Assembly: GCA_013364255.1 (NCBI GenBank)
Contig: CP054936.1
Span: forward strand, 930,001-994,000
Length of the DNA: 64,000 nucleotides
Origin: Streptomyces seoulensis
GTDB lineage: Bacteria; Actinomycetota; Actinomycetes; Streptomycetales; Streptomycetaceae
Direction: 5' to 3'
Shown: in pieces, positions 43,996 through 53,800 of the stretch
Numbering within the stretch: the stretch's first letter is position 1
Layout: each line of letters begins with the position of its first letter
The notes under the pieces: model-generated
The model's input: the letters and a program-made list of their open reading frames with translations, nothing else
The model's database searches: none
What the model was told of the DNA's origin: nothing
Program-made: the position numbers and the translations under genes

Positions 43996-46011
43996 TCACC
44001 AGGTGCGGGTGACGGTCGCGGGGGCCGACGAGGTGTACAGCTCCCCCACCGCGCGCACTTCCAACCGTGCGGCGCGCTCGCCCGGCGCGGGGGTGAGGCC
44101 GCCGGCGAAGTGGGCGCGCTGGCCGGTGCCGCCGAGGAAGCGGCGGGTGCCGTCGGGCAGCACGCGGTGCACGGTGTAGTGGCGGACCGTGCCGGGCGCC
44201 GGGTGGTTCCAGGCCAGGCGCAGGTCGCCGCCGGACGCGGCGGTGATCCGCGCGCCGGTGGGGGCGGCCGGGGTGGTGGCGCGGTCGCGGACGGCGAGCC
44301 GGCCGAGCCGCCAGCGCACCGGCCCGCCGTCGGCGGCGGTGAGGCGGACGCCGAGCGCGTGCAGGGTGCCGGACAGGCCGGTGAGCCGGACGGCCGTGGT
44401 CCGCCAGCCGTCGCCGCTCCCGGCGGGCAGCGGGAGATACGTGTACGGCGGGGCCGCCCCGGCCGCGTCCGGGTCGGCGGTGGCGACGGCCAGCTCGACC
44501 CGCACGCCGCCGGTCTCCGCGCGGTGGGTCAGCTCGACCACGGTGTCGGGGCCGATCGGCAGCCGGGTGGCGTACAGGTCGAGCACGGCGGGCTCGTCGA
44601 GCGCGCCGGCCACCAGCACACTGCTGCCGCCGCGCCAGGCGTCGGCGAAGTCGAAGGCGACGGTGGGCCGTTCGCCGCCGGTGCGGACGACCCAGCGGCG
44701 GGACGGCAGCCGGTCCTGGAGGCCGAGGTGGTTCCACGGCGTGTCGGAGGCGACCGCGCCGTCCTCGTACCAGCGCAGCCCGTGGCCGGTGTTGAAGACG
44801 CTCGCGAACGGCAGCGAGGTCACGGTGGAGCGGTCGGCGACAAAGACGGCGGGCGCCCGCCAGCGGTCGGTGGTGTCGGGGCGGGCCGGGTCCAGGGAGC
44901 GGCCGGTCCAGAACCGGTCGTCGGCGGCGTGGAAGTCCTCCGGGGTGTGGCCGACGGGCAGGTGGTTGCGGGTCTGCTCGGGGCGGTAGAGGCCGAGGGA
45001 GGTGGTGTGCGGGGCGTCGGCGGGCACGATCGAGTCCCAGTCGACGGAGGTGTCCGGGCCGTTCGACTCCACGTCGACGCCGGCCCACAACTCGTAGCGG
45101 CCGCGCCCCAGTTGCTCCGCCTTTCGCCCGGAGGCGGCGAGGGTGCCGGCGCTCCAGCGGAAGTCGAGGAACATGGCGTCGGCGGCCTGGAACAGGGCCT
45201 GGTTCTGTCCGTTCAGCGCGCCCTGCCAGCTCACCGAGCCGTTCACGGTCATCGCGTCGTACCAGGTCACCCGCTGCCCCTCGGTCGCGGCGAGGGCCTT
45301 CAGCTCCTTGACGAAGCCGAGCATGGCGGCGCCCAGGGCGCTGTCGCCGCCGCCGGTCTCGGCGTTGACGAACCAGCCGTCGAAGCCGTACGCGGCGGCG
45401 ACGGCGACGAGTTGGGCGGCGAGCGGGTAGTGCCCGGCGGCGTCCCGCTGCACGAGGTCGCGCGTCCACTGGAGCTGTCCGCCGTAGGCGGCGGGCGGCA
45501 GGAAGACGTTGCCGAGGACGGGCACGCCGTGCCGGTGGGCGGCGTCCACGATCGGCGCGTTCGGGGCGAGGATCAGTCCCTCGCCGGACGAGCCGCCCCA
45601 GAAGACCAGTTCGTCCAGGTACGCCCAGTGGGTGAGGGCGTAGGAGTCGGCGGTGGCCGAGCCCTGCGACGGGTTGCCCGCGGTGGGCCCGAAGGAGACC
45701 AGGGACTGGATCCGCGCCTGGTCCGCGCGGGCGGTGGCGTTGGCGGGGACCGGGGTGAAGCGGGGGGCGAGTGGGACGGCGGCGGCGTTGAAGGCGAGGT
45801 CGGCGTCGGCGGCGGCGCGCCAGCTCTTGAGGCTGCGCCAGGTGATGCCGGCGCCGGGGCTGCCGGCGGGCAGCGAGTCGGGGTACCAGTAGGAGGCGTA
45901 CGGCTGGAGGGCGGCCGCGGCCCTCGGGGCGGCCGTCGCGGTGGCGGGCAGGGCGGGCAGCAGCGCGGAGCCGGCGGCGGCGAGCAGCACGGTGCGTCGG
46001 GTGGGGTTCAC
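43996..46011 (-). CDS. Secreted endo-beta-N-acetylglucosaminidase, GH85
   Basis: GTG at 46011 gives 671 residues with a Tat signal (TRRTVLLAAAGSALLPALPATATAA). The GH85 barrel contains PYASYWYPDSL, DELVFWGGSSGEGLILAPNAPIVDAAHRHGVPVLGNVFLPP and YGFDGWFVNAETGGG, where N216 and E218 match the catalytic Asn-x-Glu of the family. C-terminal beta-sandwich and fibronectin-like modules follow. GH85 enzymes cut the chitobiose core of N-glycans, releasing the glycan with one GlcNAc. Its start overlaps the GH5 stop by 4 nt (GTGA). Export outside the cell fits an operon whose other enzymes are cytoplasmic. Confidence 0.92.
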   Translation of the reverse strand: MNPTRRTVLLAAAGSALLPALPATATAAPRAAAALQPYASYWYPDSLPAGSPGAGITWRSLKSWRAAADADLAFNAAAVPLAPRFTPVPANATARADQARIQSLVSFGPTAGNPSQGSATADSYALTHWAYLDELVFWGGSSGEGLILAPNAPIVDAAHRHGVPVLGNVFLPPAAYGGQLQWTRDLVQRDAAGHYPLAAQLVAVAAAYGFDGWFVNAETGGGDSALGAAMLGFVKELKALAATEGQRVTWYDAMTVNGSVSWQGALNGQNQALFQAADAMFLDFRWSAGTLAASGRKAEQLGRGRYELWAGVDVESNGPDTSVDWDSIVPADAPHTTSLGLYRPEQTRNHLPVGHTPEDFHAADDRFWTGRSLDPARPDTTDRWRAPAVFVADRSTVTSLPFASVFNTGHGLRWYEDGAVASDTPWNHLGLQDRLPSRRWVVRTGGERPTVAFDFADAWRGGSSVLVAGALDEPAVLDLYATRLPIGPDTVVELTHRAETGGVRVELAVATADPDAAGAAPPYTYLPLPAGSGDGWRTTAVRLTGLSGTLHALGVRLTAADGGPVRWRLGRLAVRDRATTPAAPTGARITAASGGDLRLAWNHPAPGTVRHYTVHRVLPDGTRRFLGGTGQRAHFAGGLTPAPGERAARLEVRAVGELYTSSAPATVTRTW

Positions 46012-47273
46012 GAGCGGGGGCCTCCTTGCGGGTGGGGGAGTACCTGGTCGGACGTGACGACTTCGGTGATGCCGCGGACGGACAGATGGGCGCCGTCGGC
46101 CGCGTGGGTGTCGAGGACGGTGGTGGGGCGGGCGCCGTCGGCGGTCAGCCGGAAGAACGCCTCGAACACGTCGCCGCCGGGTGCGCAGCGGGAGCGGGCG
46201 GCCGGGTCGGCGGGGACGGTCAGGGCGGTGGTGCGCGGGGCCGGGGCGGTGGGGCGCTCCCGGGCGGCGCGTGCGGCGCGGGACAGGGCGTGGGCGATGT
46301 CCTTGGGCCGGCGGTCGTTGGTGAGCAGGCCGAGGCTGTATTCGAGGTCGGGGAAGTCGGCGAGGCGGCGGGAGACGTCGTGCGAGCACCACCAGGTGAC
46401 GCCCCACAGGTCGGGGCAGTCCAGGGCGGCGGCGACGGTGGCCTCGGCGAAGGCGGCGGCGTGCTCGGCGGGGATCAGCGGGGCGGGCGCGCCGACCTCC
46501 TGGAGCCAGACCGGGCGGTGCGGGTCCTCGGCCCACGCCTTGCTCAGCTCGATCAGGTAGGCGGCGTGCTGCTCGGTGGGCACGGAGGTGCGGCCGTGGC
46601 GCTGGGCGGTGCCGTTGAACACCCAGGAGTGGACGGCGGTGAGGGCGCCGTGCCGGGCGGCCTGGGCGGGGGTGAACGGCATGTCGTCGCGGTACCAGGT
46701 GGCGTCGTACTCGGCGTGCAGGTGGAGCTTGCCGGGGGCGCCCTTCTCGCAGGCGGTGAGCATGCGGTCCAGCCAAGCGTCGATCTGCTCGGCGGTGGCC
46801 CGGTCGGGGTCGGGGTGGGGGGCGCCGGAGAACTGGTTGATCTCGTTGCCGAGGGTCATGCCGAGGAAGTGCGGCCGGTCGGCGAGGGCGGCGGCCAGGG
46901 TGCGCAGGTAGGCGGCCTGGCCGTCGAGGACCTCGGGGTCGGTGAACAGGTTGCGGCGGTGCCAGGTGCGGGTCCAGGCGGGCAGGAAGTCGAAGCTGGA
47001 CAGGTGTCCTTGCAGCCCGTCCACGTTGACGTCGAGCCCGCGTTCGCCGGCCGCGTCGACGAGCTGGACCAGCTGTTCCACGGCGCGGGGGCGGATAAGG
47101 GCGCGGTCGGGCTGGAAGTAGGGCCACAGCGGGAAGACGCGGATGTGGTCCAGGCCGAGCGCGGCGATGGAGTCGAGGTCGGCGCGGACGGCGTCGAGGT
47201 CGAAGTCGAGCCAGTGGTGGAACCAGCCCTGGCTCGGGGTGTAGTTGACGCCGAAGCGCACGGCAGCAGGCAT
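46008..47273 (-). CDS. GH5-type glycosidase, probably GH5_18-like beta-mannosidase
   Basis: ATG at 47271-47273 gives 421 residues of clan A TIM barrel: RFGVNYTPSQGWFHHW, GLDHIRVFPLWPYFQPD, acid/base E144 in FLGMTLGNEINQFSG and nucleophile E259 in RPVWLQEVGAPAPL. There is no signal peptide. The sequence pattern and its operon partners recall bifidobacterial GH5_18 enzymes that split Man-beta-1,4-GlcNAc, the core disaccharide left after N-glycan trimming. Subfamily placement is inference and should be tested against CAZy. The stop overlaps the GH85 start; upstream lies the permease pair. Confidence 0.8.
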   Translation of the reverse strand: MPAAVRFGVNYTPSQGWFHHWLDFDLDAVRADLDSIAALGLDHIRVFPLWPYFQPDRALIRPRAVEQLVQLVDAAGERGLDVNVDGLQGHLSSFDFLPAWTRTWHRRNLFTDPEVLDGQAAYLRTLAAALADRPHFLGMTLGNEINQFSGAPHPDPDRATAEQIDAWLDRMLTACEKGAPGKLHLHAEYDATWYRDDMPFTPAQAARHGALTAVHSWVFNGTAQRHGRTSVPTEQHAAYLIELSKAWAEDPHRPVWLQEVGAPAPLIPAEHAAAFAEATVAAALDCPDLWGVTWWCSHDVSRRLADFPDLEYSLGLLTNDRRPKDIAHALSRAARAARERPTAPAPRTTALTVPADPAARSRCAPGGDVFEAFFRLTADGARPTTVLDTHAADGAHLSVRGITEVVTSDQVLPHPQGGPRS

Positions 47274-47320
47274 ACGGGGTCCTTGCGGGGTGGGGTACGG
47301 CGGTCGGGGCGGCCGGCGTC

Positions 47321-48267
<947 letters not shown>

Positions 48268-48271
<4 letters not shown>

Positions 48272-49260
48272 GACTCCTCCTTCCGGTCGGCGCGCAGGAC
48301 GAGCAGCATCAGGACGACGGTGACGACGAAGACGACCAGGGAGAGGGCGGAGGCGTAGCCGACCCGGCCGGACAGTCCGGTGCCGGTGCGCTGGACGAGC
48401 ATGACCAGGGTGGTGTCCTCGCCGGCCGGTCCGCCGCTGGGCCCGGCCATCAGGTACACCTCGGAGAACACCTTGAAGGCGGCGACCGAGGAGAGCGCGG
48501 CGACCAGGACCATGGTGGAGCGGACGGCCGGCACGGTGACGGTGAGGAAGCGGCGCACCGCGCCCGCGCCGTCCACGGCGGCCGCCTCGTGCAGTTCGCG
48601 CGGGACGTTGGCCAGCGCGGCGAGGTAGACGATCATGTAGTAGCCCAGGCCCTTCCAGACCGTGACGGTCATGGCGCTGATCAGCAGCAGCCACTGGTCG
48701 CTGAGGAAGCCGACCCGGTCCAGGCCCACGGTCTGCAGCAGCGCGTTCACCAGGCCGCGTTCGTCCAGCAGCCACACCCAGATCAGGCCGACGACGACGA
48801 TCGAGGCGACGACCGGGGTGTAGAAGGCGGACCGGAAGAAGGCGATGCCGGGGATGTTCTTCCGCACCAGCAGGGCGAGCAGCAGCGGCAGGATCACCAG
48901 GGCGGGGACGACGCCGGCGATGTAGAGCACGCTGTTGCGCAGGGCGATCCAGAACATGTCGTCGTGCAGCAGCTCGCGGAAGTTGGCGAGCCCGACGAAG
49001 CGGCCGGGGACGAGGGTGCGGCGGTCGGTGAAGGCGTTGGCCACCGTGGACAGGAACGGGTAGAGGATGAAGACGCCGGTGACGAGGAGTCCCGGGGCGG
49101 CGAACAGCCAGGGGCTGGTGGGCAGTTGGCGGCGCACCCGGCTCACGGGCAGCCGCGCCGGGCGGCGGCCCGCGAGCCGGGCCGGCCGGCGGACGGTGGA
49201 GCGGGCCGGGCGTGCGGGGCGGGTCCGGGGCACGGCCGGGGTGGACCGGGTGGGGGGCAT
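48268..49260 (-). CDS. Carbohydrate ABC transporter permease (MalF type)
   Basis: This 330-residue protein starts with an Arg/Pro-rich cytoplasmic tail of about 45 residues, then membrane segments beginning PWLFAAPGLLVTGVFILYPFLSTVANAFTD. The EAA loop reads HEAAAVDGAGAVRRFLTVTVPAVRST. This is the MalF/UgpA-like partner in a CUT1 importer. It lies 6 bp after the binding-protein gene and overlaps the second permease gene, so all three transport genes are cotranscribed. Confidence 0.93.
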
Positions 49261-49266
49261 GGTCGG

Positions 49267-50562
49267 TCAGCCCTGCTGCTGGAGGAGCAGGTCGCACGCC
49301 TTGACAGCGTTGTCAAGCGCTTCCTTGGGGCTCTGCTTGCCCTGGAGCGCCTTGGCGACCTCGTTGCGCAGGGCGGTCTTCATCTGCTCGCTGAACAGCA
49401 CGGGGGTGTAGTTGACCGCGTTCTTCAGGGACTTGGCGGCCGCGACGCGGACCCGGGTCTCGTCGGTGCCGTCCTCCTTGGTGAAGTACGGGTCGTCGAG
49501 CGAGCCGGCGGTGCTCGGGAAGATGGCGACCTTCTTGGCGAACGACATCTGGTGCTCGGCGTCGGTGACGTAGTGCGCGAAGGCGACGGCGGCGGGGGCG
49601 CGCTTGGTGCGGGAGTTCACCATCAGGCCCATCACGTACATGTTGACGTGGCCGGTGCTGGTGATCTGGTCGGTGATGCCGATGTTCTTGTACAGGCTCG
49701 GCGCCTGCTTCTTGAAGTGGTCCAGGTCCAGGGCGCTGCCGGGGTTCATGGCGACGGCGCCGGTGAGGAACTTCTTGCCGGTGGACTCGGGGGTGGCGGT
49801 GAGCACCTGCGGATCGAGCGCCTTGGCGTCGTACAACTCCTTGTACTTGGTGAGGAGTTCGATGCCCTTGGCGTCGTTGAAGGCGAAGCCGGTGCCGGCC
49901 TTGTTCATCAGGGACGAGCCGTAGCGGCCGAAGTCCTCGATGGTGGGCACGTTGGCCAGGGTGGCGACCTTGCCGCCGGACTTGTGCGCCAGCTGGAGCG
50001 CGTCGGCGAAGAGTTCGTCGTACGTACGCGGCGGTTTGGCGGCGTCGAGGCCGGCCTGTGCGAAGAGGGTCTTGTTGTAGAACAGCGGGCCGGTGTTCAG
50101 GTACCAGGGGAAGGCGTACGTCCCGGTCATGCCGGGGACCTGGTGGCCGGCCCAGGCGCCGGGCAGGTACTCGGACCGGTACTTGGCGGCGGCCTTGTCC
50201 AGGTCGAGGGCGAGGCCCGCCTTGGCGAGCGGCGCGGCCAGGTCCGGGGAGACGTTGACGACGTCGGGCAGGGTGCCGCCGGCCGCGTCGGCGCTGATCT
50301 TGTCGGCGTAGCCCTCGGCGGGCTGGTCGATCCACTTCACGTGGGTGCCGGGGTACTTCTTCTCGAAGTCGGCGATCAGGCCCTCGAAGTAGTCCTTGAA
50401 GTTGGCGCGCAGGTTCCAGGTCTCGAAGGTGATGTCGCCCTCGACCTTGCCGGAGGCGTCGGCCGTGGCGCCCCCGCCGCCGTCGGAGGAGCCGCAGGCG
50501 CTCAGCGGCAGGACGAGGGCGGTGACGGCGGCTGCGGCGAGTGCTCTGCGGGACATGGGCAC
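49267..50562 (-). CDS. Extracellular sugar-binding lipoprotein
   Basis: GTG at 50562 (GGGAG 10 nt upstream) gives 431 residues with lipobox LPLSAC (Cys23) and a Gly/Ser linker. The mature part is a cluster B solute-binding fold: ITFETWNLRANFKDYFEGLIADFEKKYPGTHVKWID, LPDVVNVSPDLAAPLAKAGLALDLD, YAFPWYLNTGPLFYNKTLFAQAGLD. Aromatic residues (W, YY) suit an oligosaccharide ligand. In this operon the ligand is probably the N-glycan fragment released by GH85. ATG at 50556 is an alternative start. Transcription is expected from the LacI-type operator region just upstream. Confidence 0.93.
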   Translation of the reverse strand: MPMSRRALAAAAVTALVLPLSACGSSDGGGGATADASGKVEGDITFETWNLRANFKDYFEGLIADFEKKYPGTHVKWIDQPAEGYADKISADAAGGTLPDVVNVSPDLAAPLAKAGLALDLDKAAAKYRSEYLPGAWAGHQVPGMTGTYAFPWYLNTGPLFYNKTLFAQAGLDAAKPPRTYDELFADALQLAHKSGGKVATLANVPTIEDFGRYGSSLMNKAGTGFAFNDAKGIELLTKYKELYDAKALDPQVLTATPESTGKKFLTGAVAMNPGSALDLDHFKKQAPSLYKNIGITDQITSTGHVNMYVMGLMVNSRTKRAPAAVAFAHYVTDAEHQMSFAKKVAIFPSTAGSLDDPYFTKEDGTDETRVRVAAAKSLKNAVNYTPVLFSEQMKTALRNEVAKALQGKQSPKEALDNAVKACDLLLQQQG

Positions 50563-50661
50563 GGTGACACGGCTCCCTTGCGGCGTCGGCGGCGGGTTGC
50601 GAATCGTTTCGGCAGCGACGATGCACGCCGATTCCTCGGGAAGTCAATGGATGAGGTGCCA

Positions 50662-50775
50662 CTAAAGCGATTAGTTGGACGTAGGAGCAGGTCAGAGGGA
50701 TGTCGGTGATGACTTGCCAGCACAGCTAATGCGCTTTAGAGTCCCGGTCTGACTTCTTTCACTCAAGCGCTTTAG
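50662..50775. promoter_or_regulatory. Three LacI-type operators between the binding-protein gene and lacI
   Basis: The sites read CTAAAGCGATTAG (50662-50674), CTAATGCGCTTTAG (50726-50739) and CAAGCGCTTTAG (50764-50775). They are variants of one palindrome, CTAAAGCG-CGCTTTAG, with the central CG typical of LacI family operators. They flank the divergent promoters, so the LacI protein probably represses both the operon and itself. Confidence 0.75.
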
Positions 50776-50832
50776 CGATCACCGCATCGCGGGCTTCGGC
50801 GATCACCGCGTCGCGGGGAAACGAGGACGTAC

Positions 50833-51879
50833 ATGCCGGCCAAGCGGTCTCCGGCGCGCCGGCCGACGATGAAGGACATCGCGCGCCGCGCCGGTGTCTC
50901 CGAGAGCGCGGTCTCCTTCGCGCTCAACGGCCGGCCCGGTGTCTCCGAGGTCACCCGCGACCGGGTCCGCCGGGTCGCCGAGCAGCTCGGCTGGCGGCCC
51001 AGCACGGCGGCCCGCGCGCTGTCCGGCGAGGGCGCGGCCACGATCGGCTTCGTGCTGGCCCGGCCCGCGGACACGCTCGGGGTGGACTCCTTCTTCCTGC
51101 AACTGGTCTCCGGCATCCAGGAGGTGCTGGCCGAGCGCCATCTCGGGCTGCTGTTCCAGGTGGTGGAGGACCTGGCCGACGAGTGCGCGGTCTACCGCAG
51201 ATGGTGGGCCGAGCACCGGGTGGACGGCGTCCTGGTGGTGGACCCGCGCACCGACGACCCGCGTCCGGACCTGCTCGACGAACTCGGGCTGCCCGCCGTG
51301 GTGATCGGCGGCGCGCCGGACGAGCGGCACCCGGGCCTGTCCACGGTGTGGGCGGACGACGCGGGCGCGATGGCGGCCGTGGTGGACGGGCTCCACGCGC
51401 TGGGCCACCGGCGGATCGTGCACATCGCGGGGCTGTCCGGCCTCGCCCACACCCAGCGCCGGATCCGGACGCTGCGCGCCGAGGCCGGGCGGCGCGGGCT
51501 GACCGGCGTGGAGTCGGTGACCACCGACTACTCCGACGCCGAGGGCGCCGCCGTCACCCGCCGGGTCCTCGGCGCGCCCGCTCCCCCGACGGCGCTGATC
51601 TACGACAACGACGTGATGGCCCTCGCGGGGGTCGCCACCGCCGCCGAACTCGGCTTCTCCGTCCCGGCGGACGTGTCGGTGGTGGCCTGGGAGGACTCGG
51701 CCCTGTGCCGGATGGTCAGGCCGTGGCTGTCCGCCCTGTCGCGGGACAGCGTCGAGTTCGGCCGCACCGCCGCCCGCGAACTGACCGCCCTCCTCGACGG
51801 CGGCCCGGCCCGCACCGTGCGGGTGCCGGTGCCCCGGCTGATCGAACGGGAGAGCACGGGGGCGGCCCGGGCCAGGTGA
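50833..51879 (+). CDS. LacI-family repressor of the glycan operon
   Basis: This 348-residue protein has the LacI HTH (TMKDIARRAGVSESAVSFALNGRPGVSEVTRDRVRRVAEQLGWRPSTAARALSGEG) with the hinge helix intact, followed by the periplasmic-binding-protein-like effector domain and its dimer surface. It is divergent from the ABC/GH operon with 270 bp between, containing three palindromes of the expected type. The inducer is probably a mannose-containing oligosaccharide released from N-glycans; that part is inference from the operon. Confidence 0.93.
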   Translation: MPAKRSPARRPTMKDIARRAGVSESAVSFALNGRPGVSEVTRDRVRRVAEQLGWRPSTAARALSGEGAATIGFVLARPADTLGVDSFFLQLVSGIQEVLAERHLGLLFQVVEDLADECAVYRRWWAEHRVDGVLVVDPRTDDPRPDLLDELGLPAVVIGGAPDERHPGLSTVWADDAGAMAAVVDGLHALGHRRIVHIAGLSGLAHTQRRIRTLRAEAGRRGLTGVESVTTDYSDAEGAAVTRRVLGAPAPPTALIYDNDVMALAGVATAAELGFSVPADVSVVAWEDSALCRMVRPWLSALSRDSVEFGRTAARELTALLDGGPARTVRVPVPRLIERESTGAARAR

Positions 51880-52031
51880 CGGCGGCCGGCCCCGGTGAGA
51901 GCGCGGTGCCGCCCAGAGCGGTGGGCCGGAACCGCACCTCGCCGCGGTGCGCGGGGCGCCGCTCCAGACTCCGCCAGGTCGCGTGCGAGTCGGGCTCCTG
52001 GTCCAGGATCTCCGCCTCGACCTCGCCGTGC

Positions 52032-52157
52032 ACCGGGCCGACGCTCACCTTCCGCGTCCGGGCCGTGGACGACTCGGGACGGCTGGTCGCCGACGGGGAG
52101 GTCGACCGGGCGATCGTCAATCGCGAACGGTTCCTCGGGGCGGCGACGCGGGCGTAG
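52032..52157 (+). pseudogene. C-terminal fragment of a thioesterase-like (hot-dog) protein
   Basis: The frame TGPTLTFRVRAVDDSGRLVA then DGEVDRAIVNRERFLGAATRA and TAG matches the end of FlK-like thioesterases ('..LTF.V.A.D...L.G.G.H.R.VV...RFL'). Third positions are almost all G/C. Nothing of the N-terminal hot-dog strands is found upstream in any + frame, so only about 40 residues survive. Confidence 0.5.
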
Positions 52158-52162
52158 GGCCG

Positions 52163-52545
52163 GTCCGGCACTTCGCCCTCCGCGCGGCGGTGGCCATGGC
52201 GGCGGTGGCGCTGCCGCTCGTGCTGTCCGGGCGGGCGGAACTCGCGGTCTACGCCATGCTGGGCTCCTTCACCACCCCGTTCGGACGCAATCCGCCCCGT
52301 CCGCGCCGCGGTCGCGCCCCGGCGCCGACGCCACGCGGCTCGGCGGCCTCGGGGCCGCGCTGCCGCTCTTCTCGTTCGCCGTCGCCGCCAACGGTTCGGC
52401 GACCGCCGCCGACGTCCTGCCCCGCACCGCGCTGGCCGCGGTGGCGTCGCTGGCGGCCTGGGCGCCGGCCGTGGCCGGCCGGCTGGTGCATCCGGAGCGG
52501 CCCCAGCGCCTCGCCGTCGCCGCGGCTTCCGCACCGCGCGTGGGA
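52163..52545 (+). pseudogene. FUSC-family membrane protein, frameshifted and truncated
   Basis: One frame gives VRHFALRAAVAMAAVALPLV then SGRAELAVYAMLGSFTTPFGRN, the start of FUSC/YccC-type proteins. After about 52310 the similarity moves to another frame: ATRLGGLGAALPLFSFAVAA, and RTALAAVASLAAWAPAVAGRLVHPERPQRLAVAAA. It stops after about 125 codons, while the family usually has 350 or more. It is a decayed gene. Confidence 0.6.
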
Positions 52546-52571
52546 GTGACCCCGCCCCACCCCGGCGCCGC

Positions 52572-52994
52572 TCATTCCCCGGCCGTCTCCTCGCTCGCCC
52601 CGCTCGCTTCGGCGGCCTCCCGGGCGATGCGGTCGAACTGCGCGCCCATGGCCTCGGCGAGCGCCTGGGCGGCCGACAGCGGCCGGACCATGACGGTGAA
52701 GTCGTCGATCTTGCCCTCCTCGTCGAAGTGGAGGAAGTCGCAGCCCTGGATCCGCTTGCCGGCGACGGTGGCGGTGAAGACGAGCGCGTGGTCGCGGCCG
52801 TCCGGGTCGGCGATCTCGCGGACGTAGGCGAAGTCCTCGAAGACGCGGAGCACGCCGCGCAGGATCGCCGCGGTGATCGCCTTGCCCGGGTACGGCGTGA
52901 AGGCGACCGGGCTGGTGAAGACGACGTCGTCGGCGAGGAGCGCCTCGACGGCCGCCGTGTCGCGGTTCTCGACGGCCTTGCGGAACGGATGCAC
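52572..52994 (-). CDS. SnoaL/NTF2-like family protein
   Basis: GTG at 52992-52994 gives 140 residues: MHPFRKAVENRDTAAVEALLADDVVFTSPVAFTPYPGKAITAAILRGVLRVFEDFAYVREIADPDGRDHALVFTATVAGKRIQGCDFLHFDEEGKIDDFTVMVRPLSAAQALAEAMG. This is the cone-shaped NTF2-like fold of many small enzymes and binding proteins. No catalytic pair is assignable. A TTG at 53012 could extend it by six residues. It is divergent from the PadR gene. Confidence 0.82.
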   Translation of the reverse strand: MHPFRKAVENRDTAAVEALLADDVVFTSPVAFTPYPGKAITAAILRGVLRVFEDFAYVREIADPDGRDHALVFTATVAGKRIQGCDFLHFDEEGKIDDFTVMVRPLSAAQALAEAMGAQFDRIAREAAEASGASEETAGE

Positions 52995-53172
52995 GGTGCC
53001 ACCCCTGGTCAATTAGTTGAATAGGTGTACCGGACAGTAGGGGCGTGCCGGACGGGTTGTCCACCCCCGCCCACACCCCCGCTCACCCCCCGTCCCCTCC
53101 CCCGCTCACCCCCGGTCAGTCGCCTCGATCGGTCCCCTCCTTGCCTGGTCAACGGCGTGCTAGCTTGCGGCC

Positions 53173-53745
53173 ATGGCTTTGCGCAACGCGGTGATGGCGG
53201 CGCTCCTCGAAGGAGAGGCGTCCGGCTACGACCTCGCCAAGGGGTTCGACGCCTCCGTCGCCAACTTCTGGACGGCTACCCCCCAGCAGCTCTACCGGGA
53301 GCTGGAACGCATGGCGGGCGAGGGGCTCATCGCCGCCCGGGTGGTCGAGCAGGAGCGCCGGCCGAACAAGCGGCTGTTCTCGCTCACCGAGGCCGGACTG
53401 GAAGCCGTGCGCGCCTACGTCGCCGAGCCGCCGGGCCGGCCGACGGCCATCCGGGACGAGCTGATGGTCAAGGTGCAGTCCGCCGACGTCGGCGACCTCA
53501 CGGCCGTACGGACGGCGATCGCCGCGCGCGTCGAGCGGGCCGGGGCCAAGCTCGCCCGGTACGAACGGCTCCAGGAACGCCTGCTGGACGGGCGCACGGA
53601 GGAGGAGCACTTCGCGCGGGCCGAGCGCGTCGGGCCCTATCTGACGCTGCTGCGCGGCATGGCCTTCGAGCGCGAGAACATCCGCTGGGGCGAGACCGCG
53701 CTCCGCGTCGTCGAAGGGCGGCTGGCCCCGGGGGGCCGTCCGTGA
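53173..53745 (+). CDS. PadR-family transcriptional regulator
   Basis: This 190-residue protein begins MALRNAVMAALLEGEASGYDLAKGFDASVANFWTATPQQLYRELERMAGEGLI, the PadR winged helix, with the wing VVEQERRPNKRLFSLTEAG. A C-terminal helical dimerisation (Vir_act_alpha_C-like) domain follows. TAGCTT at 53161-53166 lies 6 nt before the ATG with no Shine-Dalgarno sequence, so the mRNA is probably leaderless. It may regulate the divergent NTF2-like gene across the 178-bp gap. Confidence 0.9.
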   Translation: MALRNAVMAALLEGEASGYDLAKGFDASVANFWTATPQQLYRELERMAGEGLIAARVVEQERRPNKRLFSLTEAGLEAVRAYVAEPPGRPTAIRDELMVKVQSADVGDLTAVRTAIAARVERAGAKLARYERLQERLLDGRTEEEHFARAERVGPYLTLLRGMAFERENIRWGETALRVVEGRLAPGGRP

Positions 53746-53800
53746 GCACGGTGGCCGCGCCGCTCCGGCAGGCCGCCCGCCCGCAGGCGTTCCCGGCGCG

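Larger units (their letters stand above)
51880..52571. other. Gene-poor stretch of decayed fragments
   Basis: Between lacI and the NTF2-like gene there is no intact gene. It holds the tail of a thioesterase-like protein (52032-52157) and a frameshifted, truncated FUSC-like gene (52163-52545). A minus-strand stretch at about 51888-52045 (beginning VGPVHGEVEAEILDQEPDSH) also has a coding-like base pattern but I cannot assign it. Confidence 0.6.

Noticed and set aside
51888..52045. Minus-strand gene fragment beginning VGPVHGEVEAEILDQEPDSH
   Set aside because: The base pattern is coding-like, but I recognise no family and the frame runs into antisense of lacI, so it is mentioned only in the region note.
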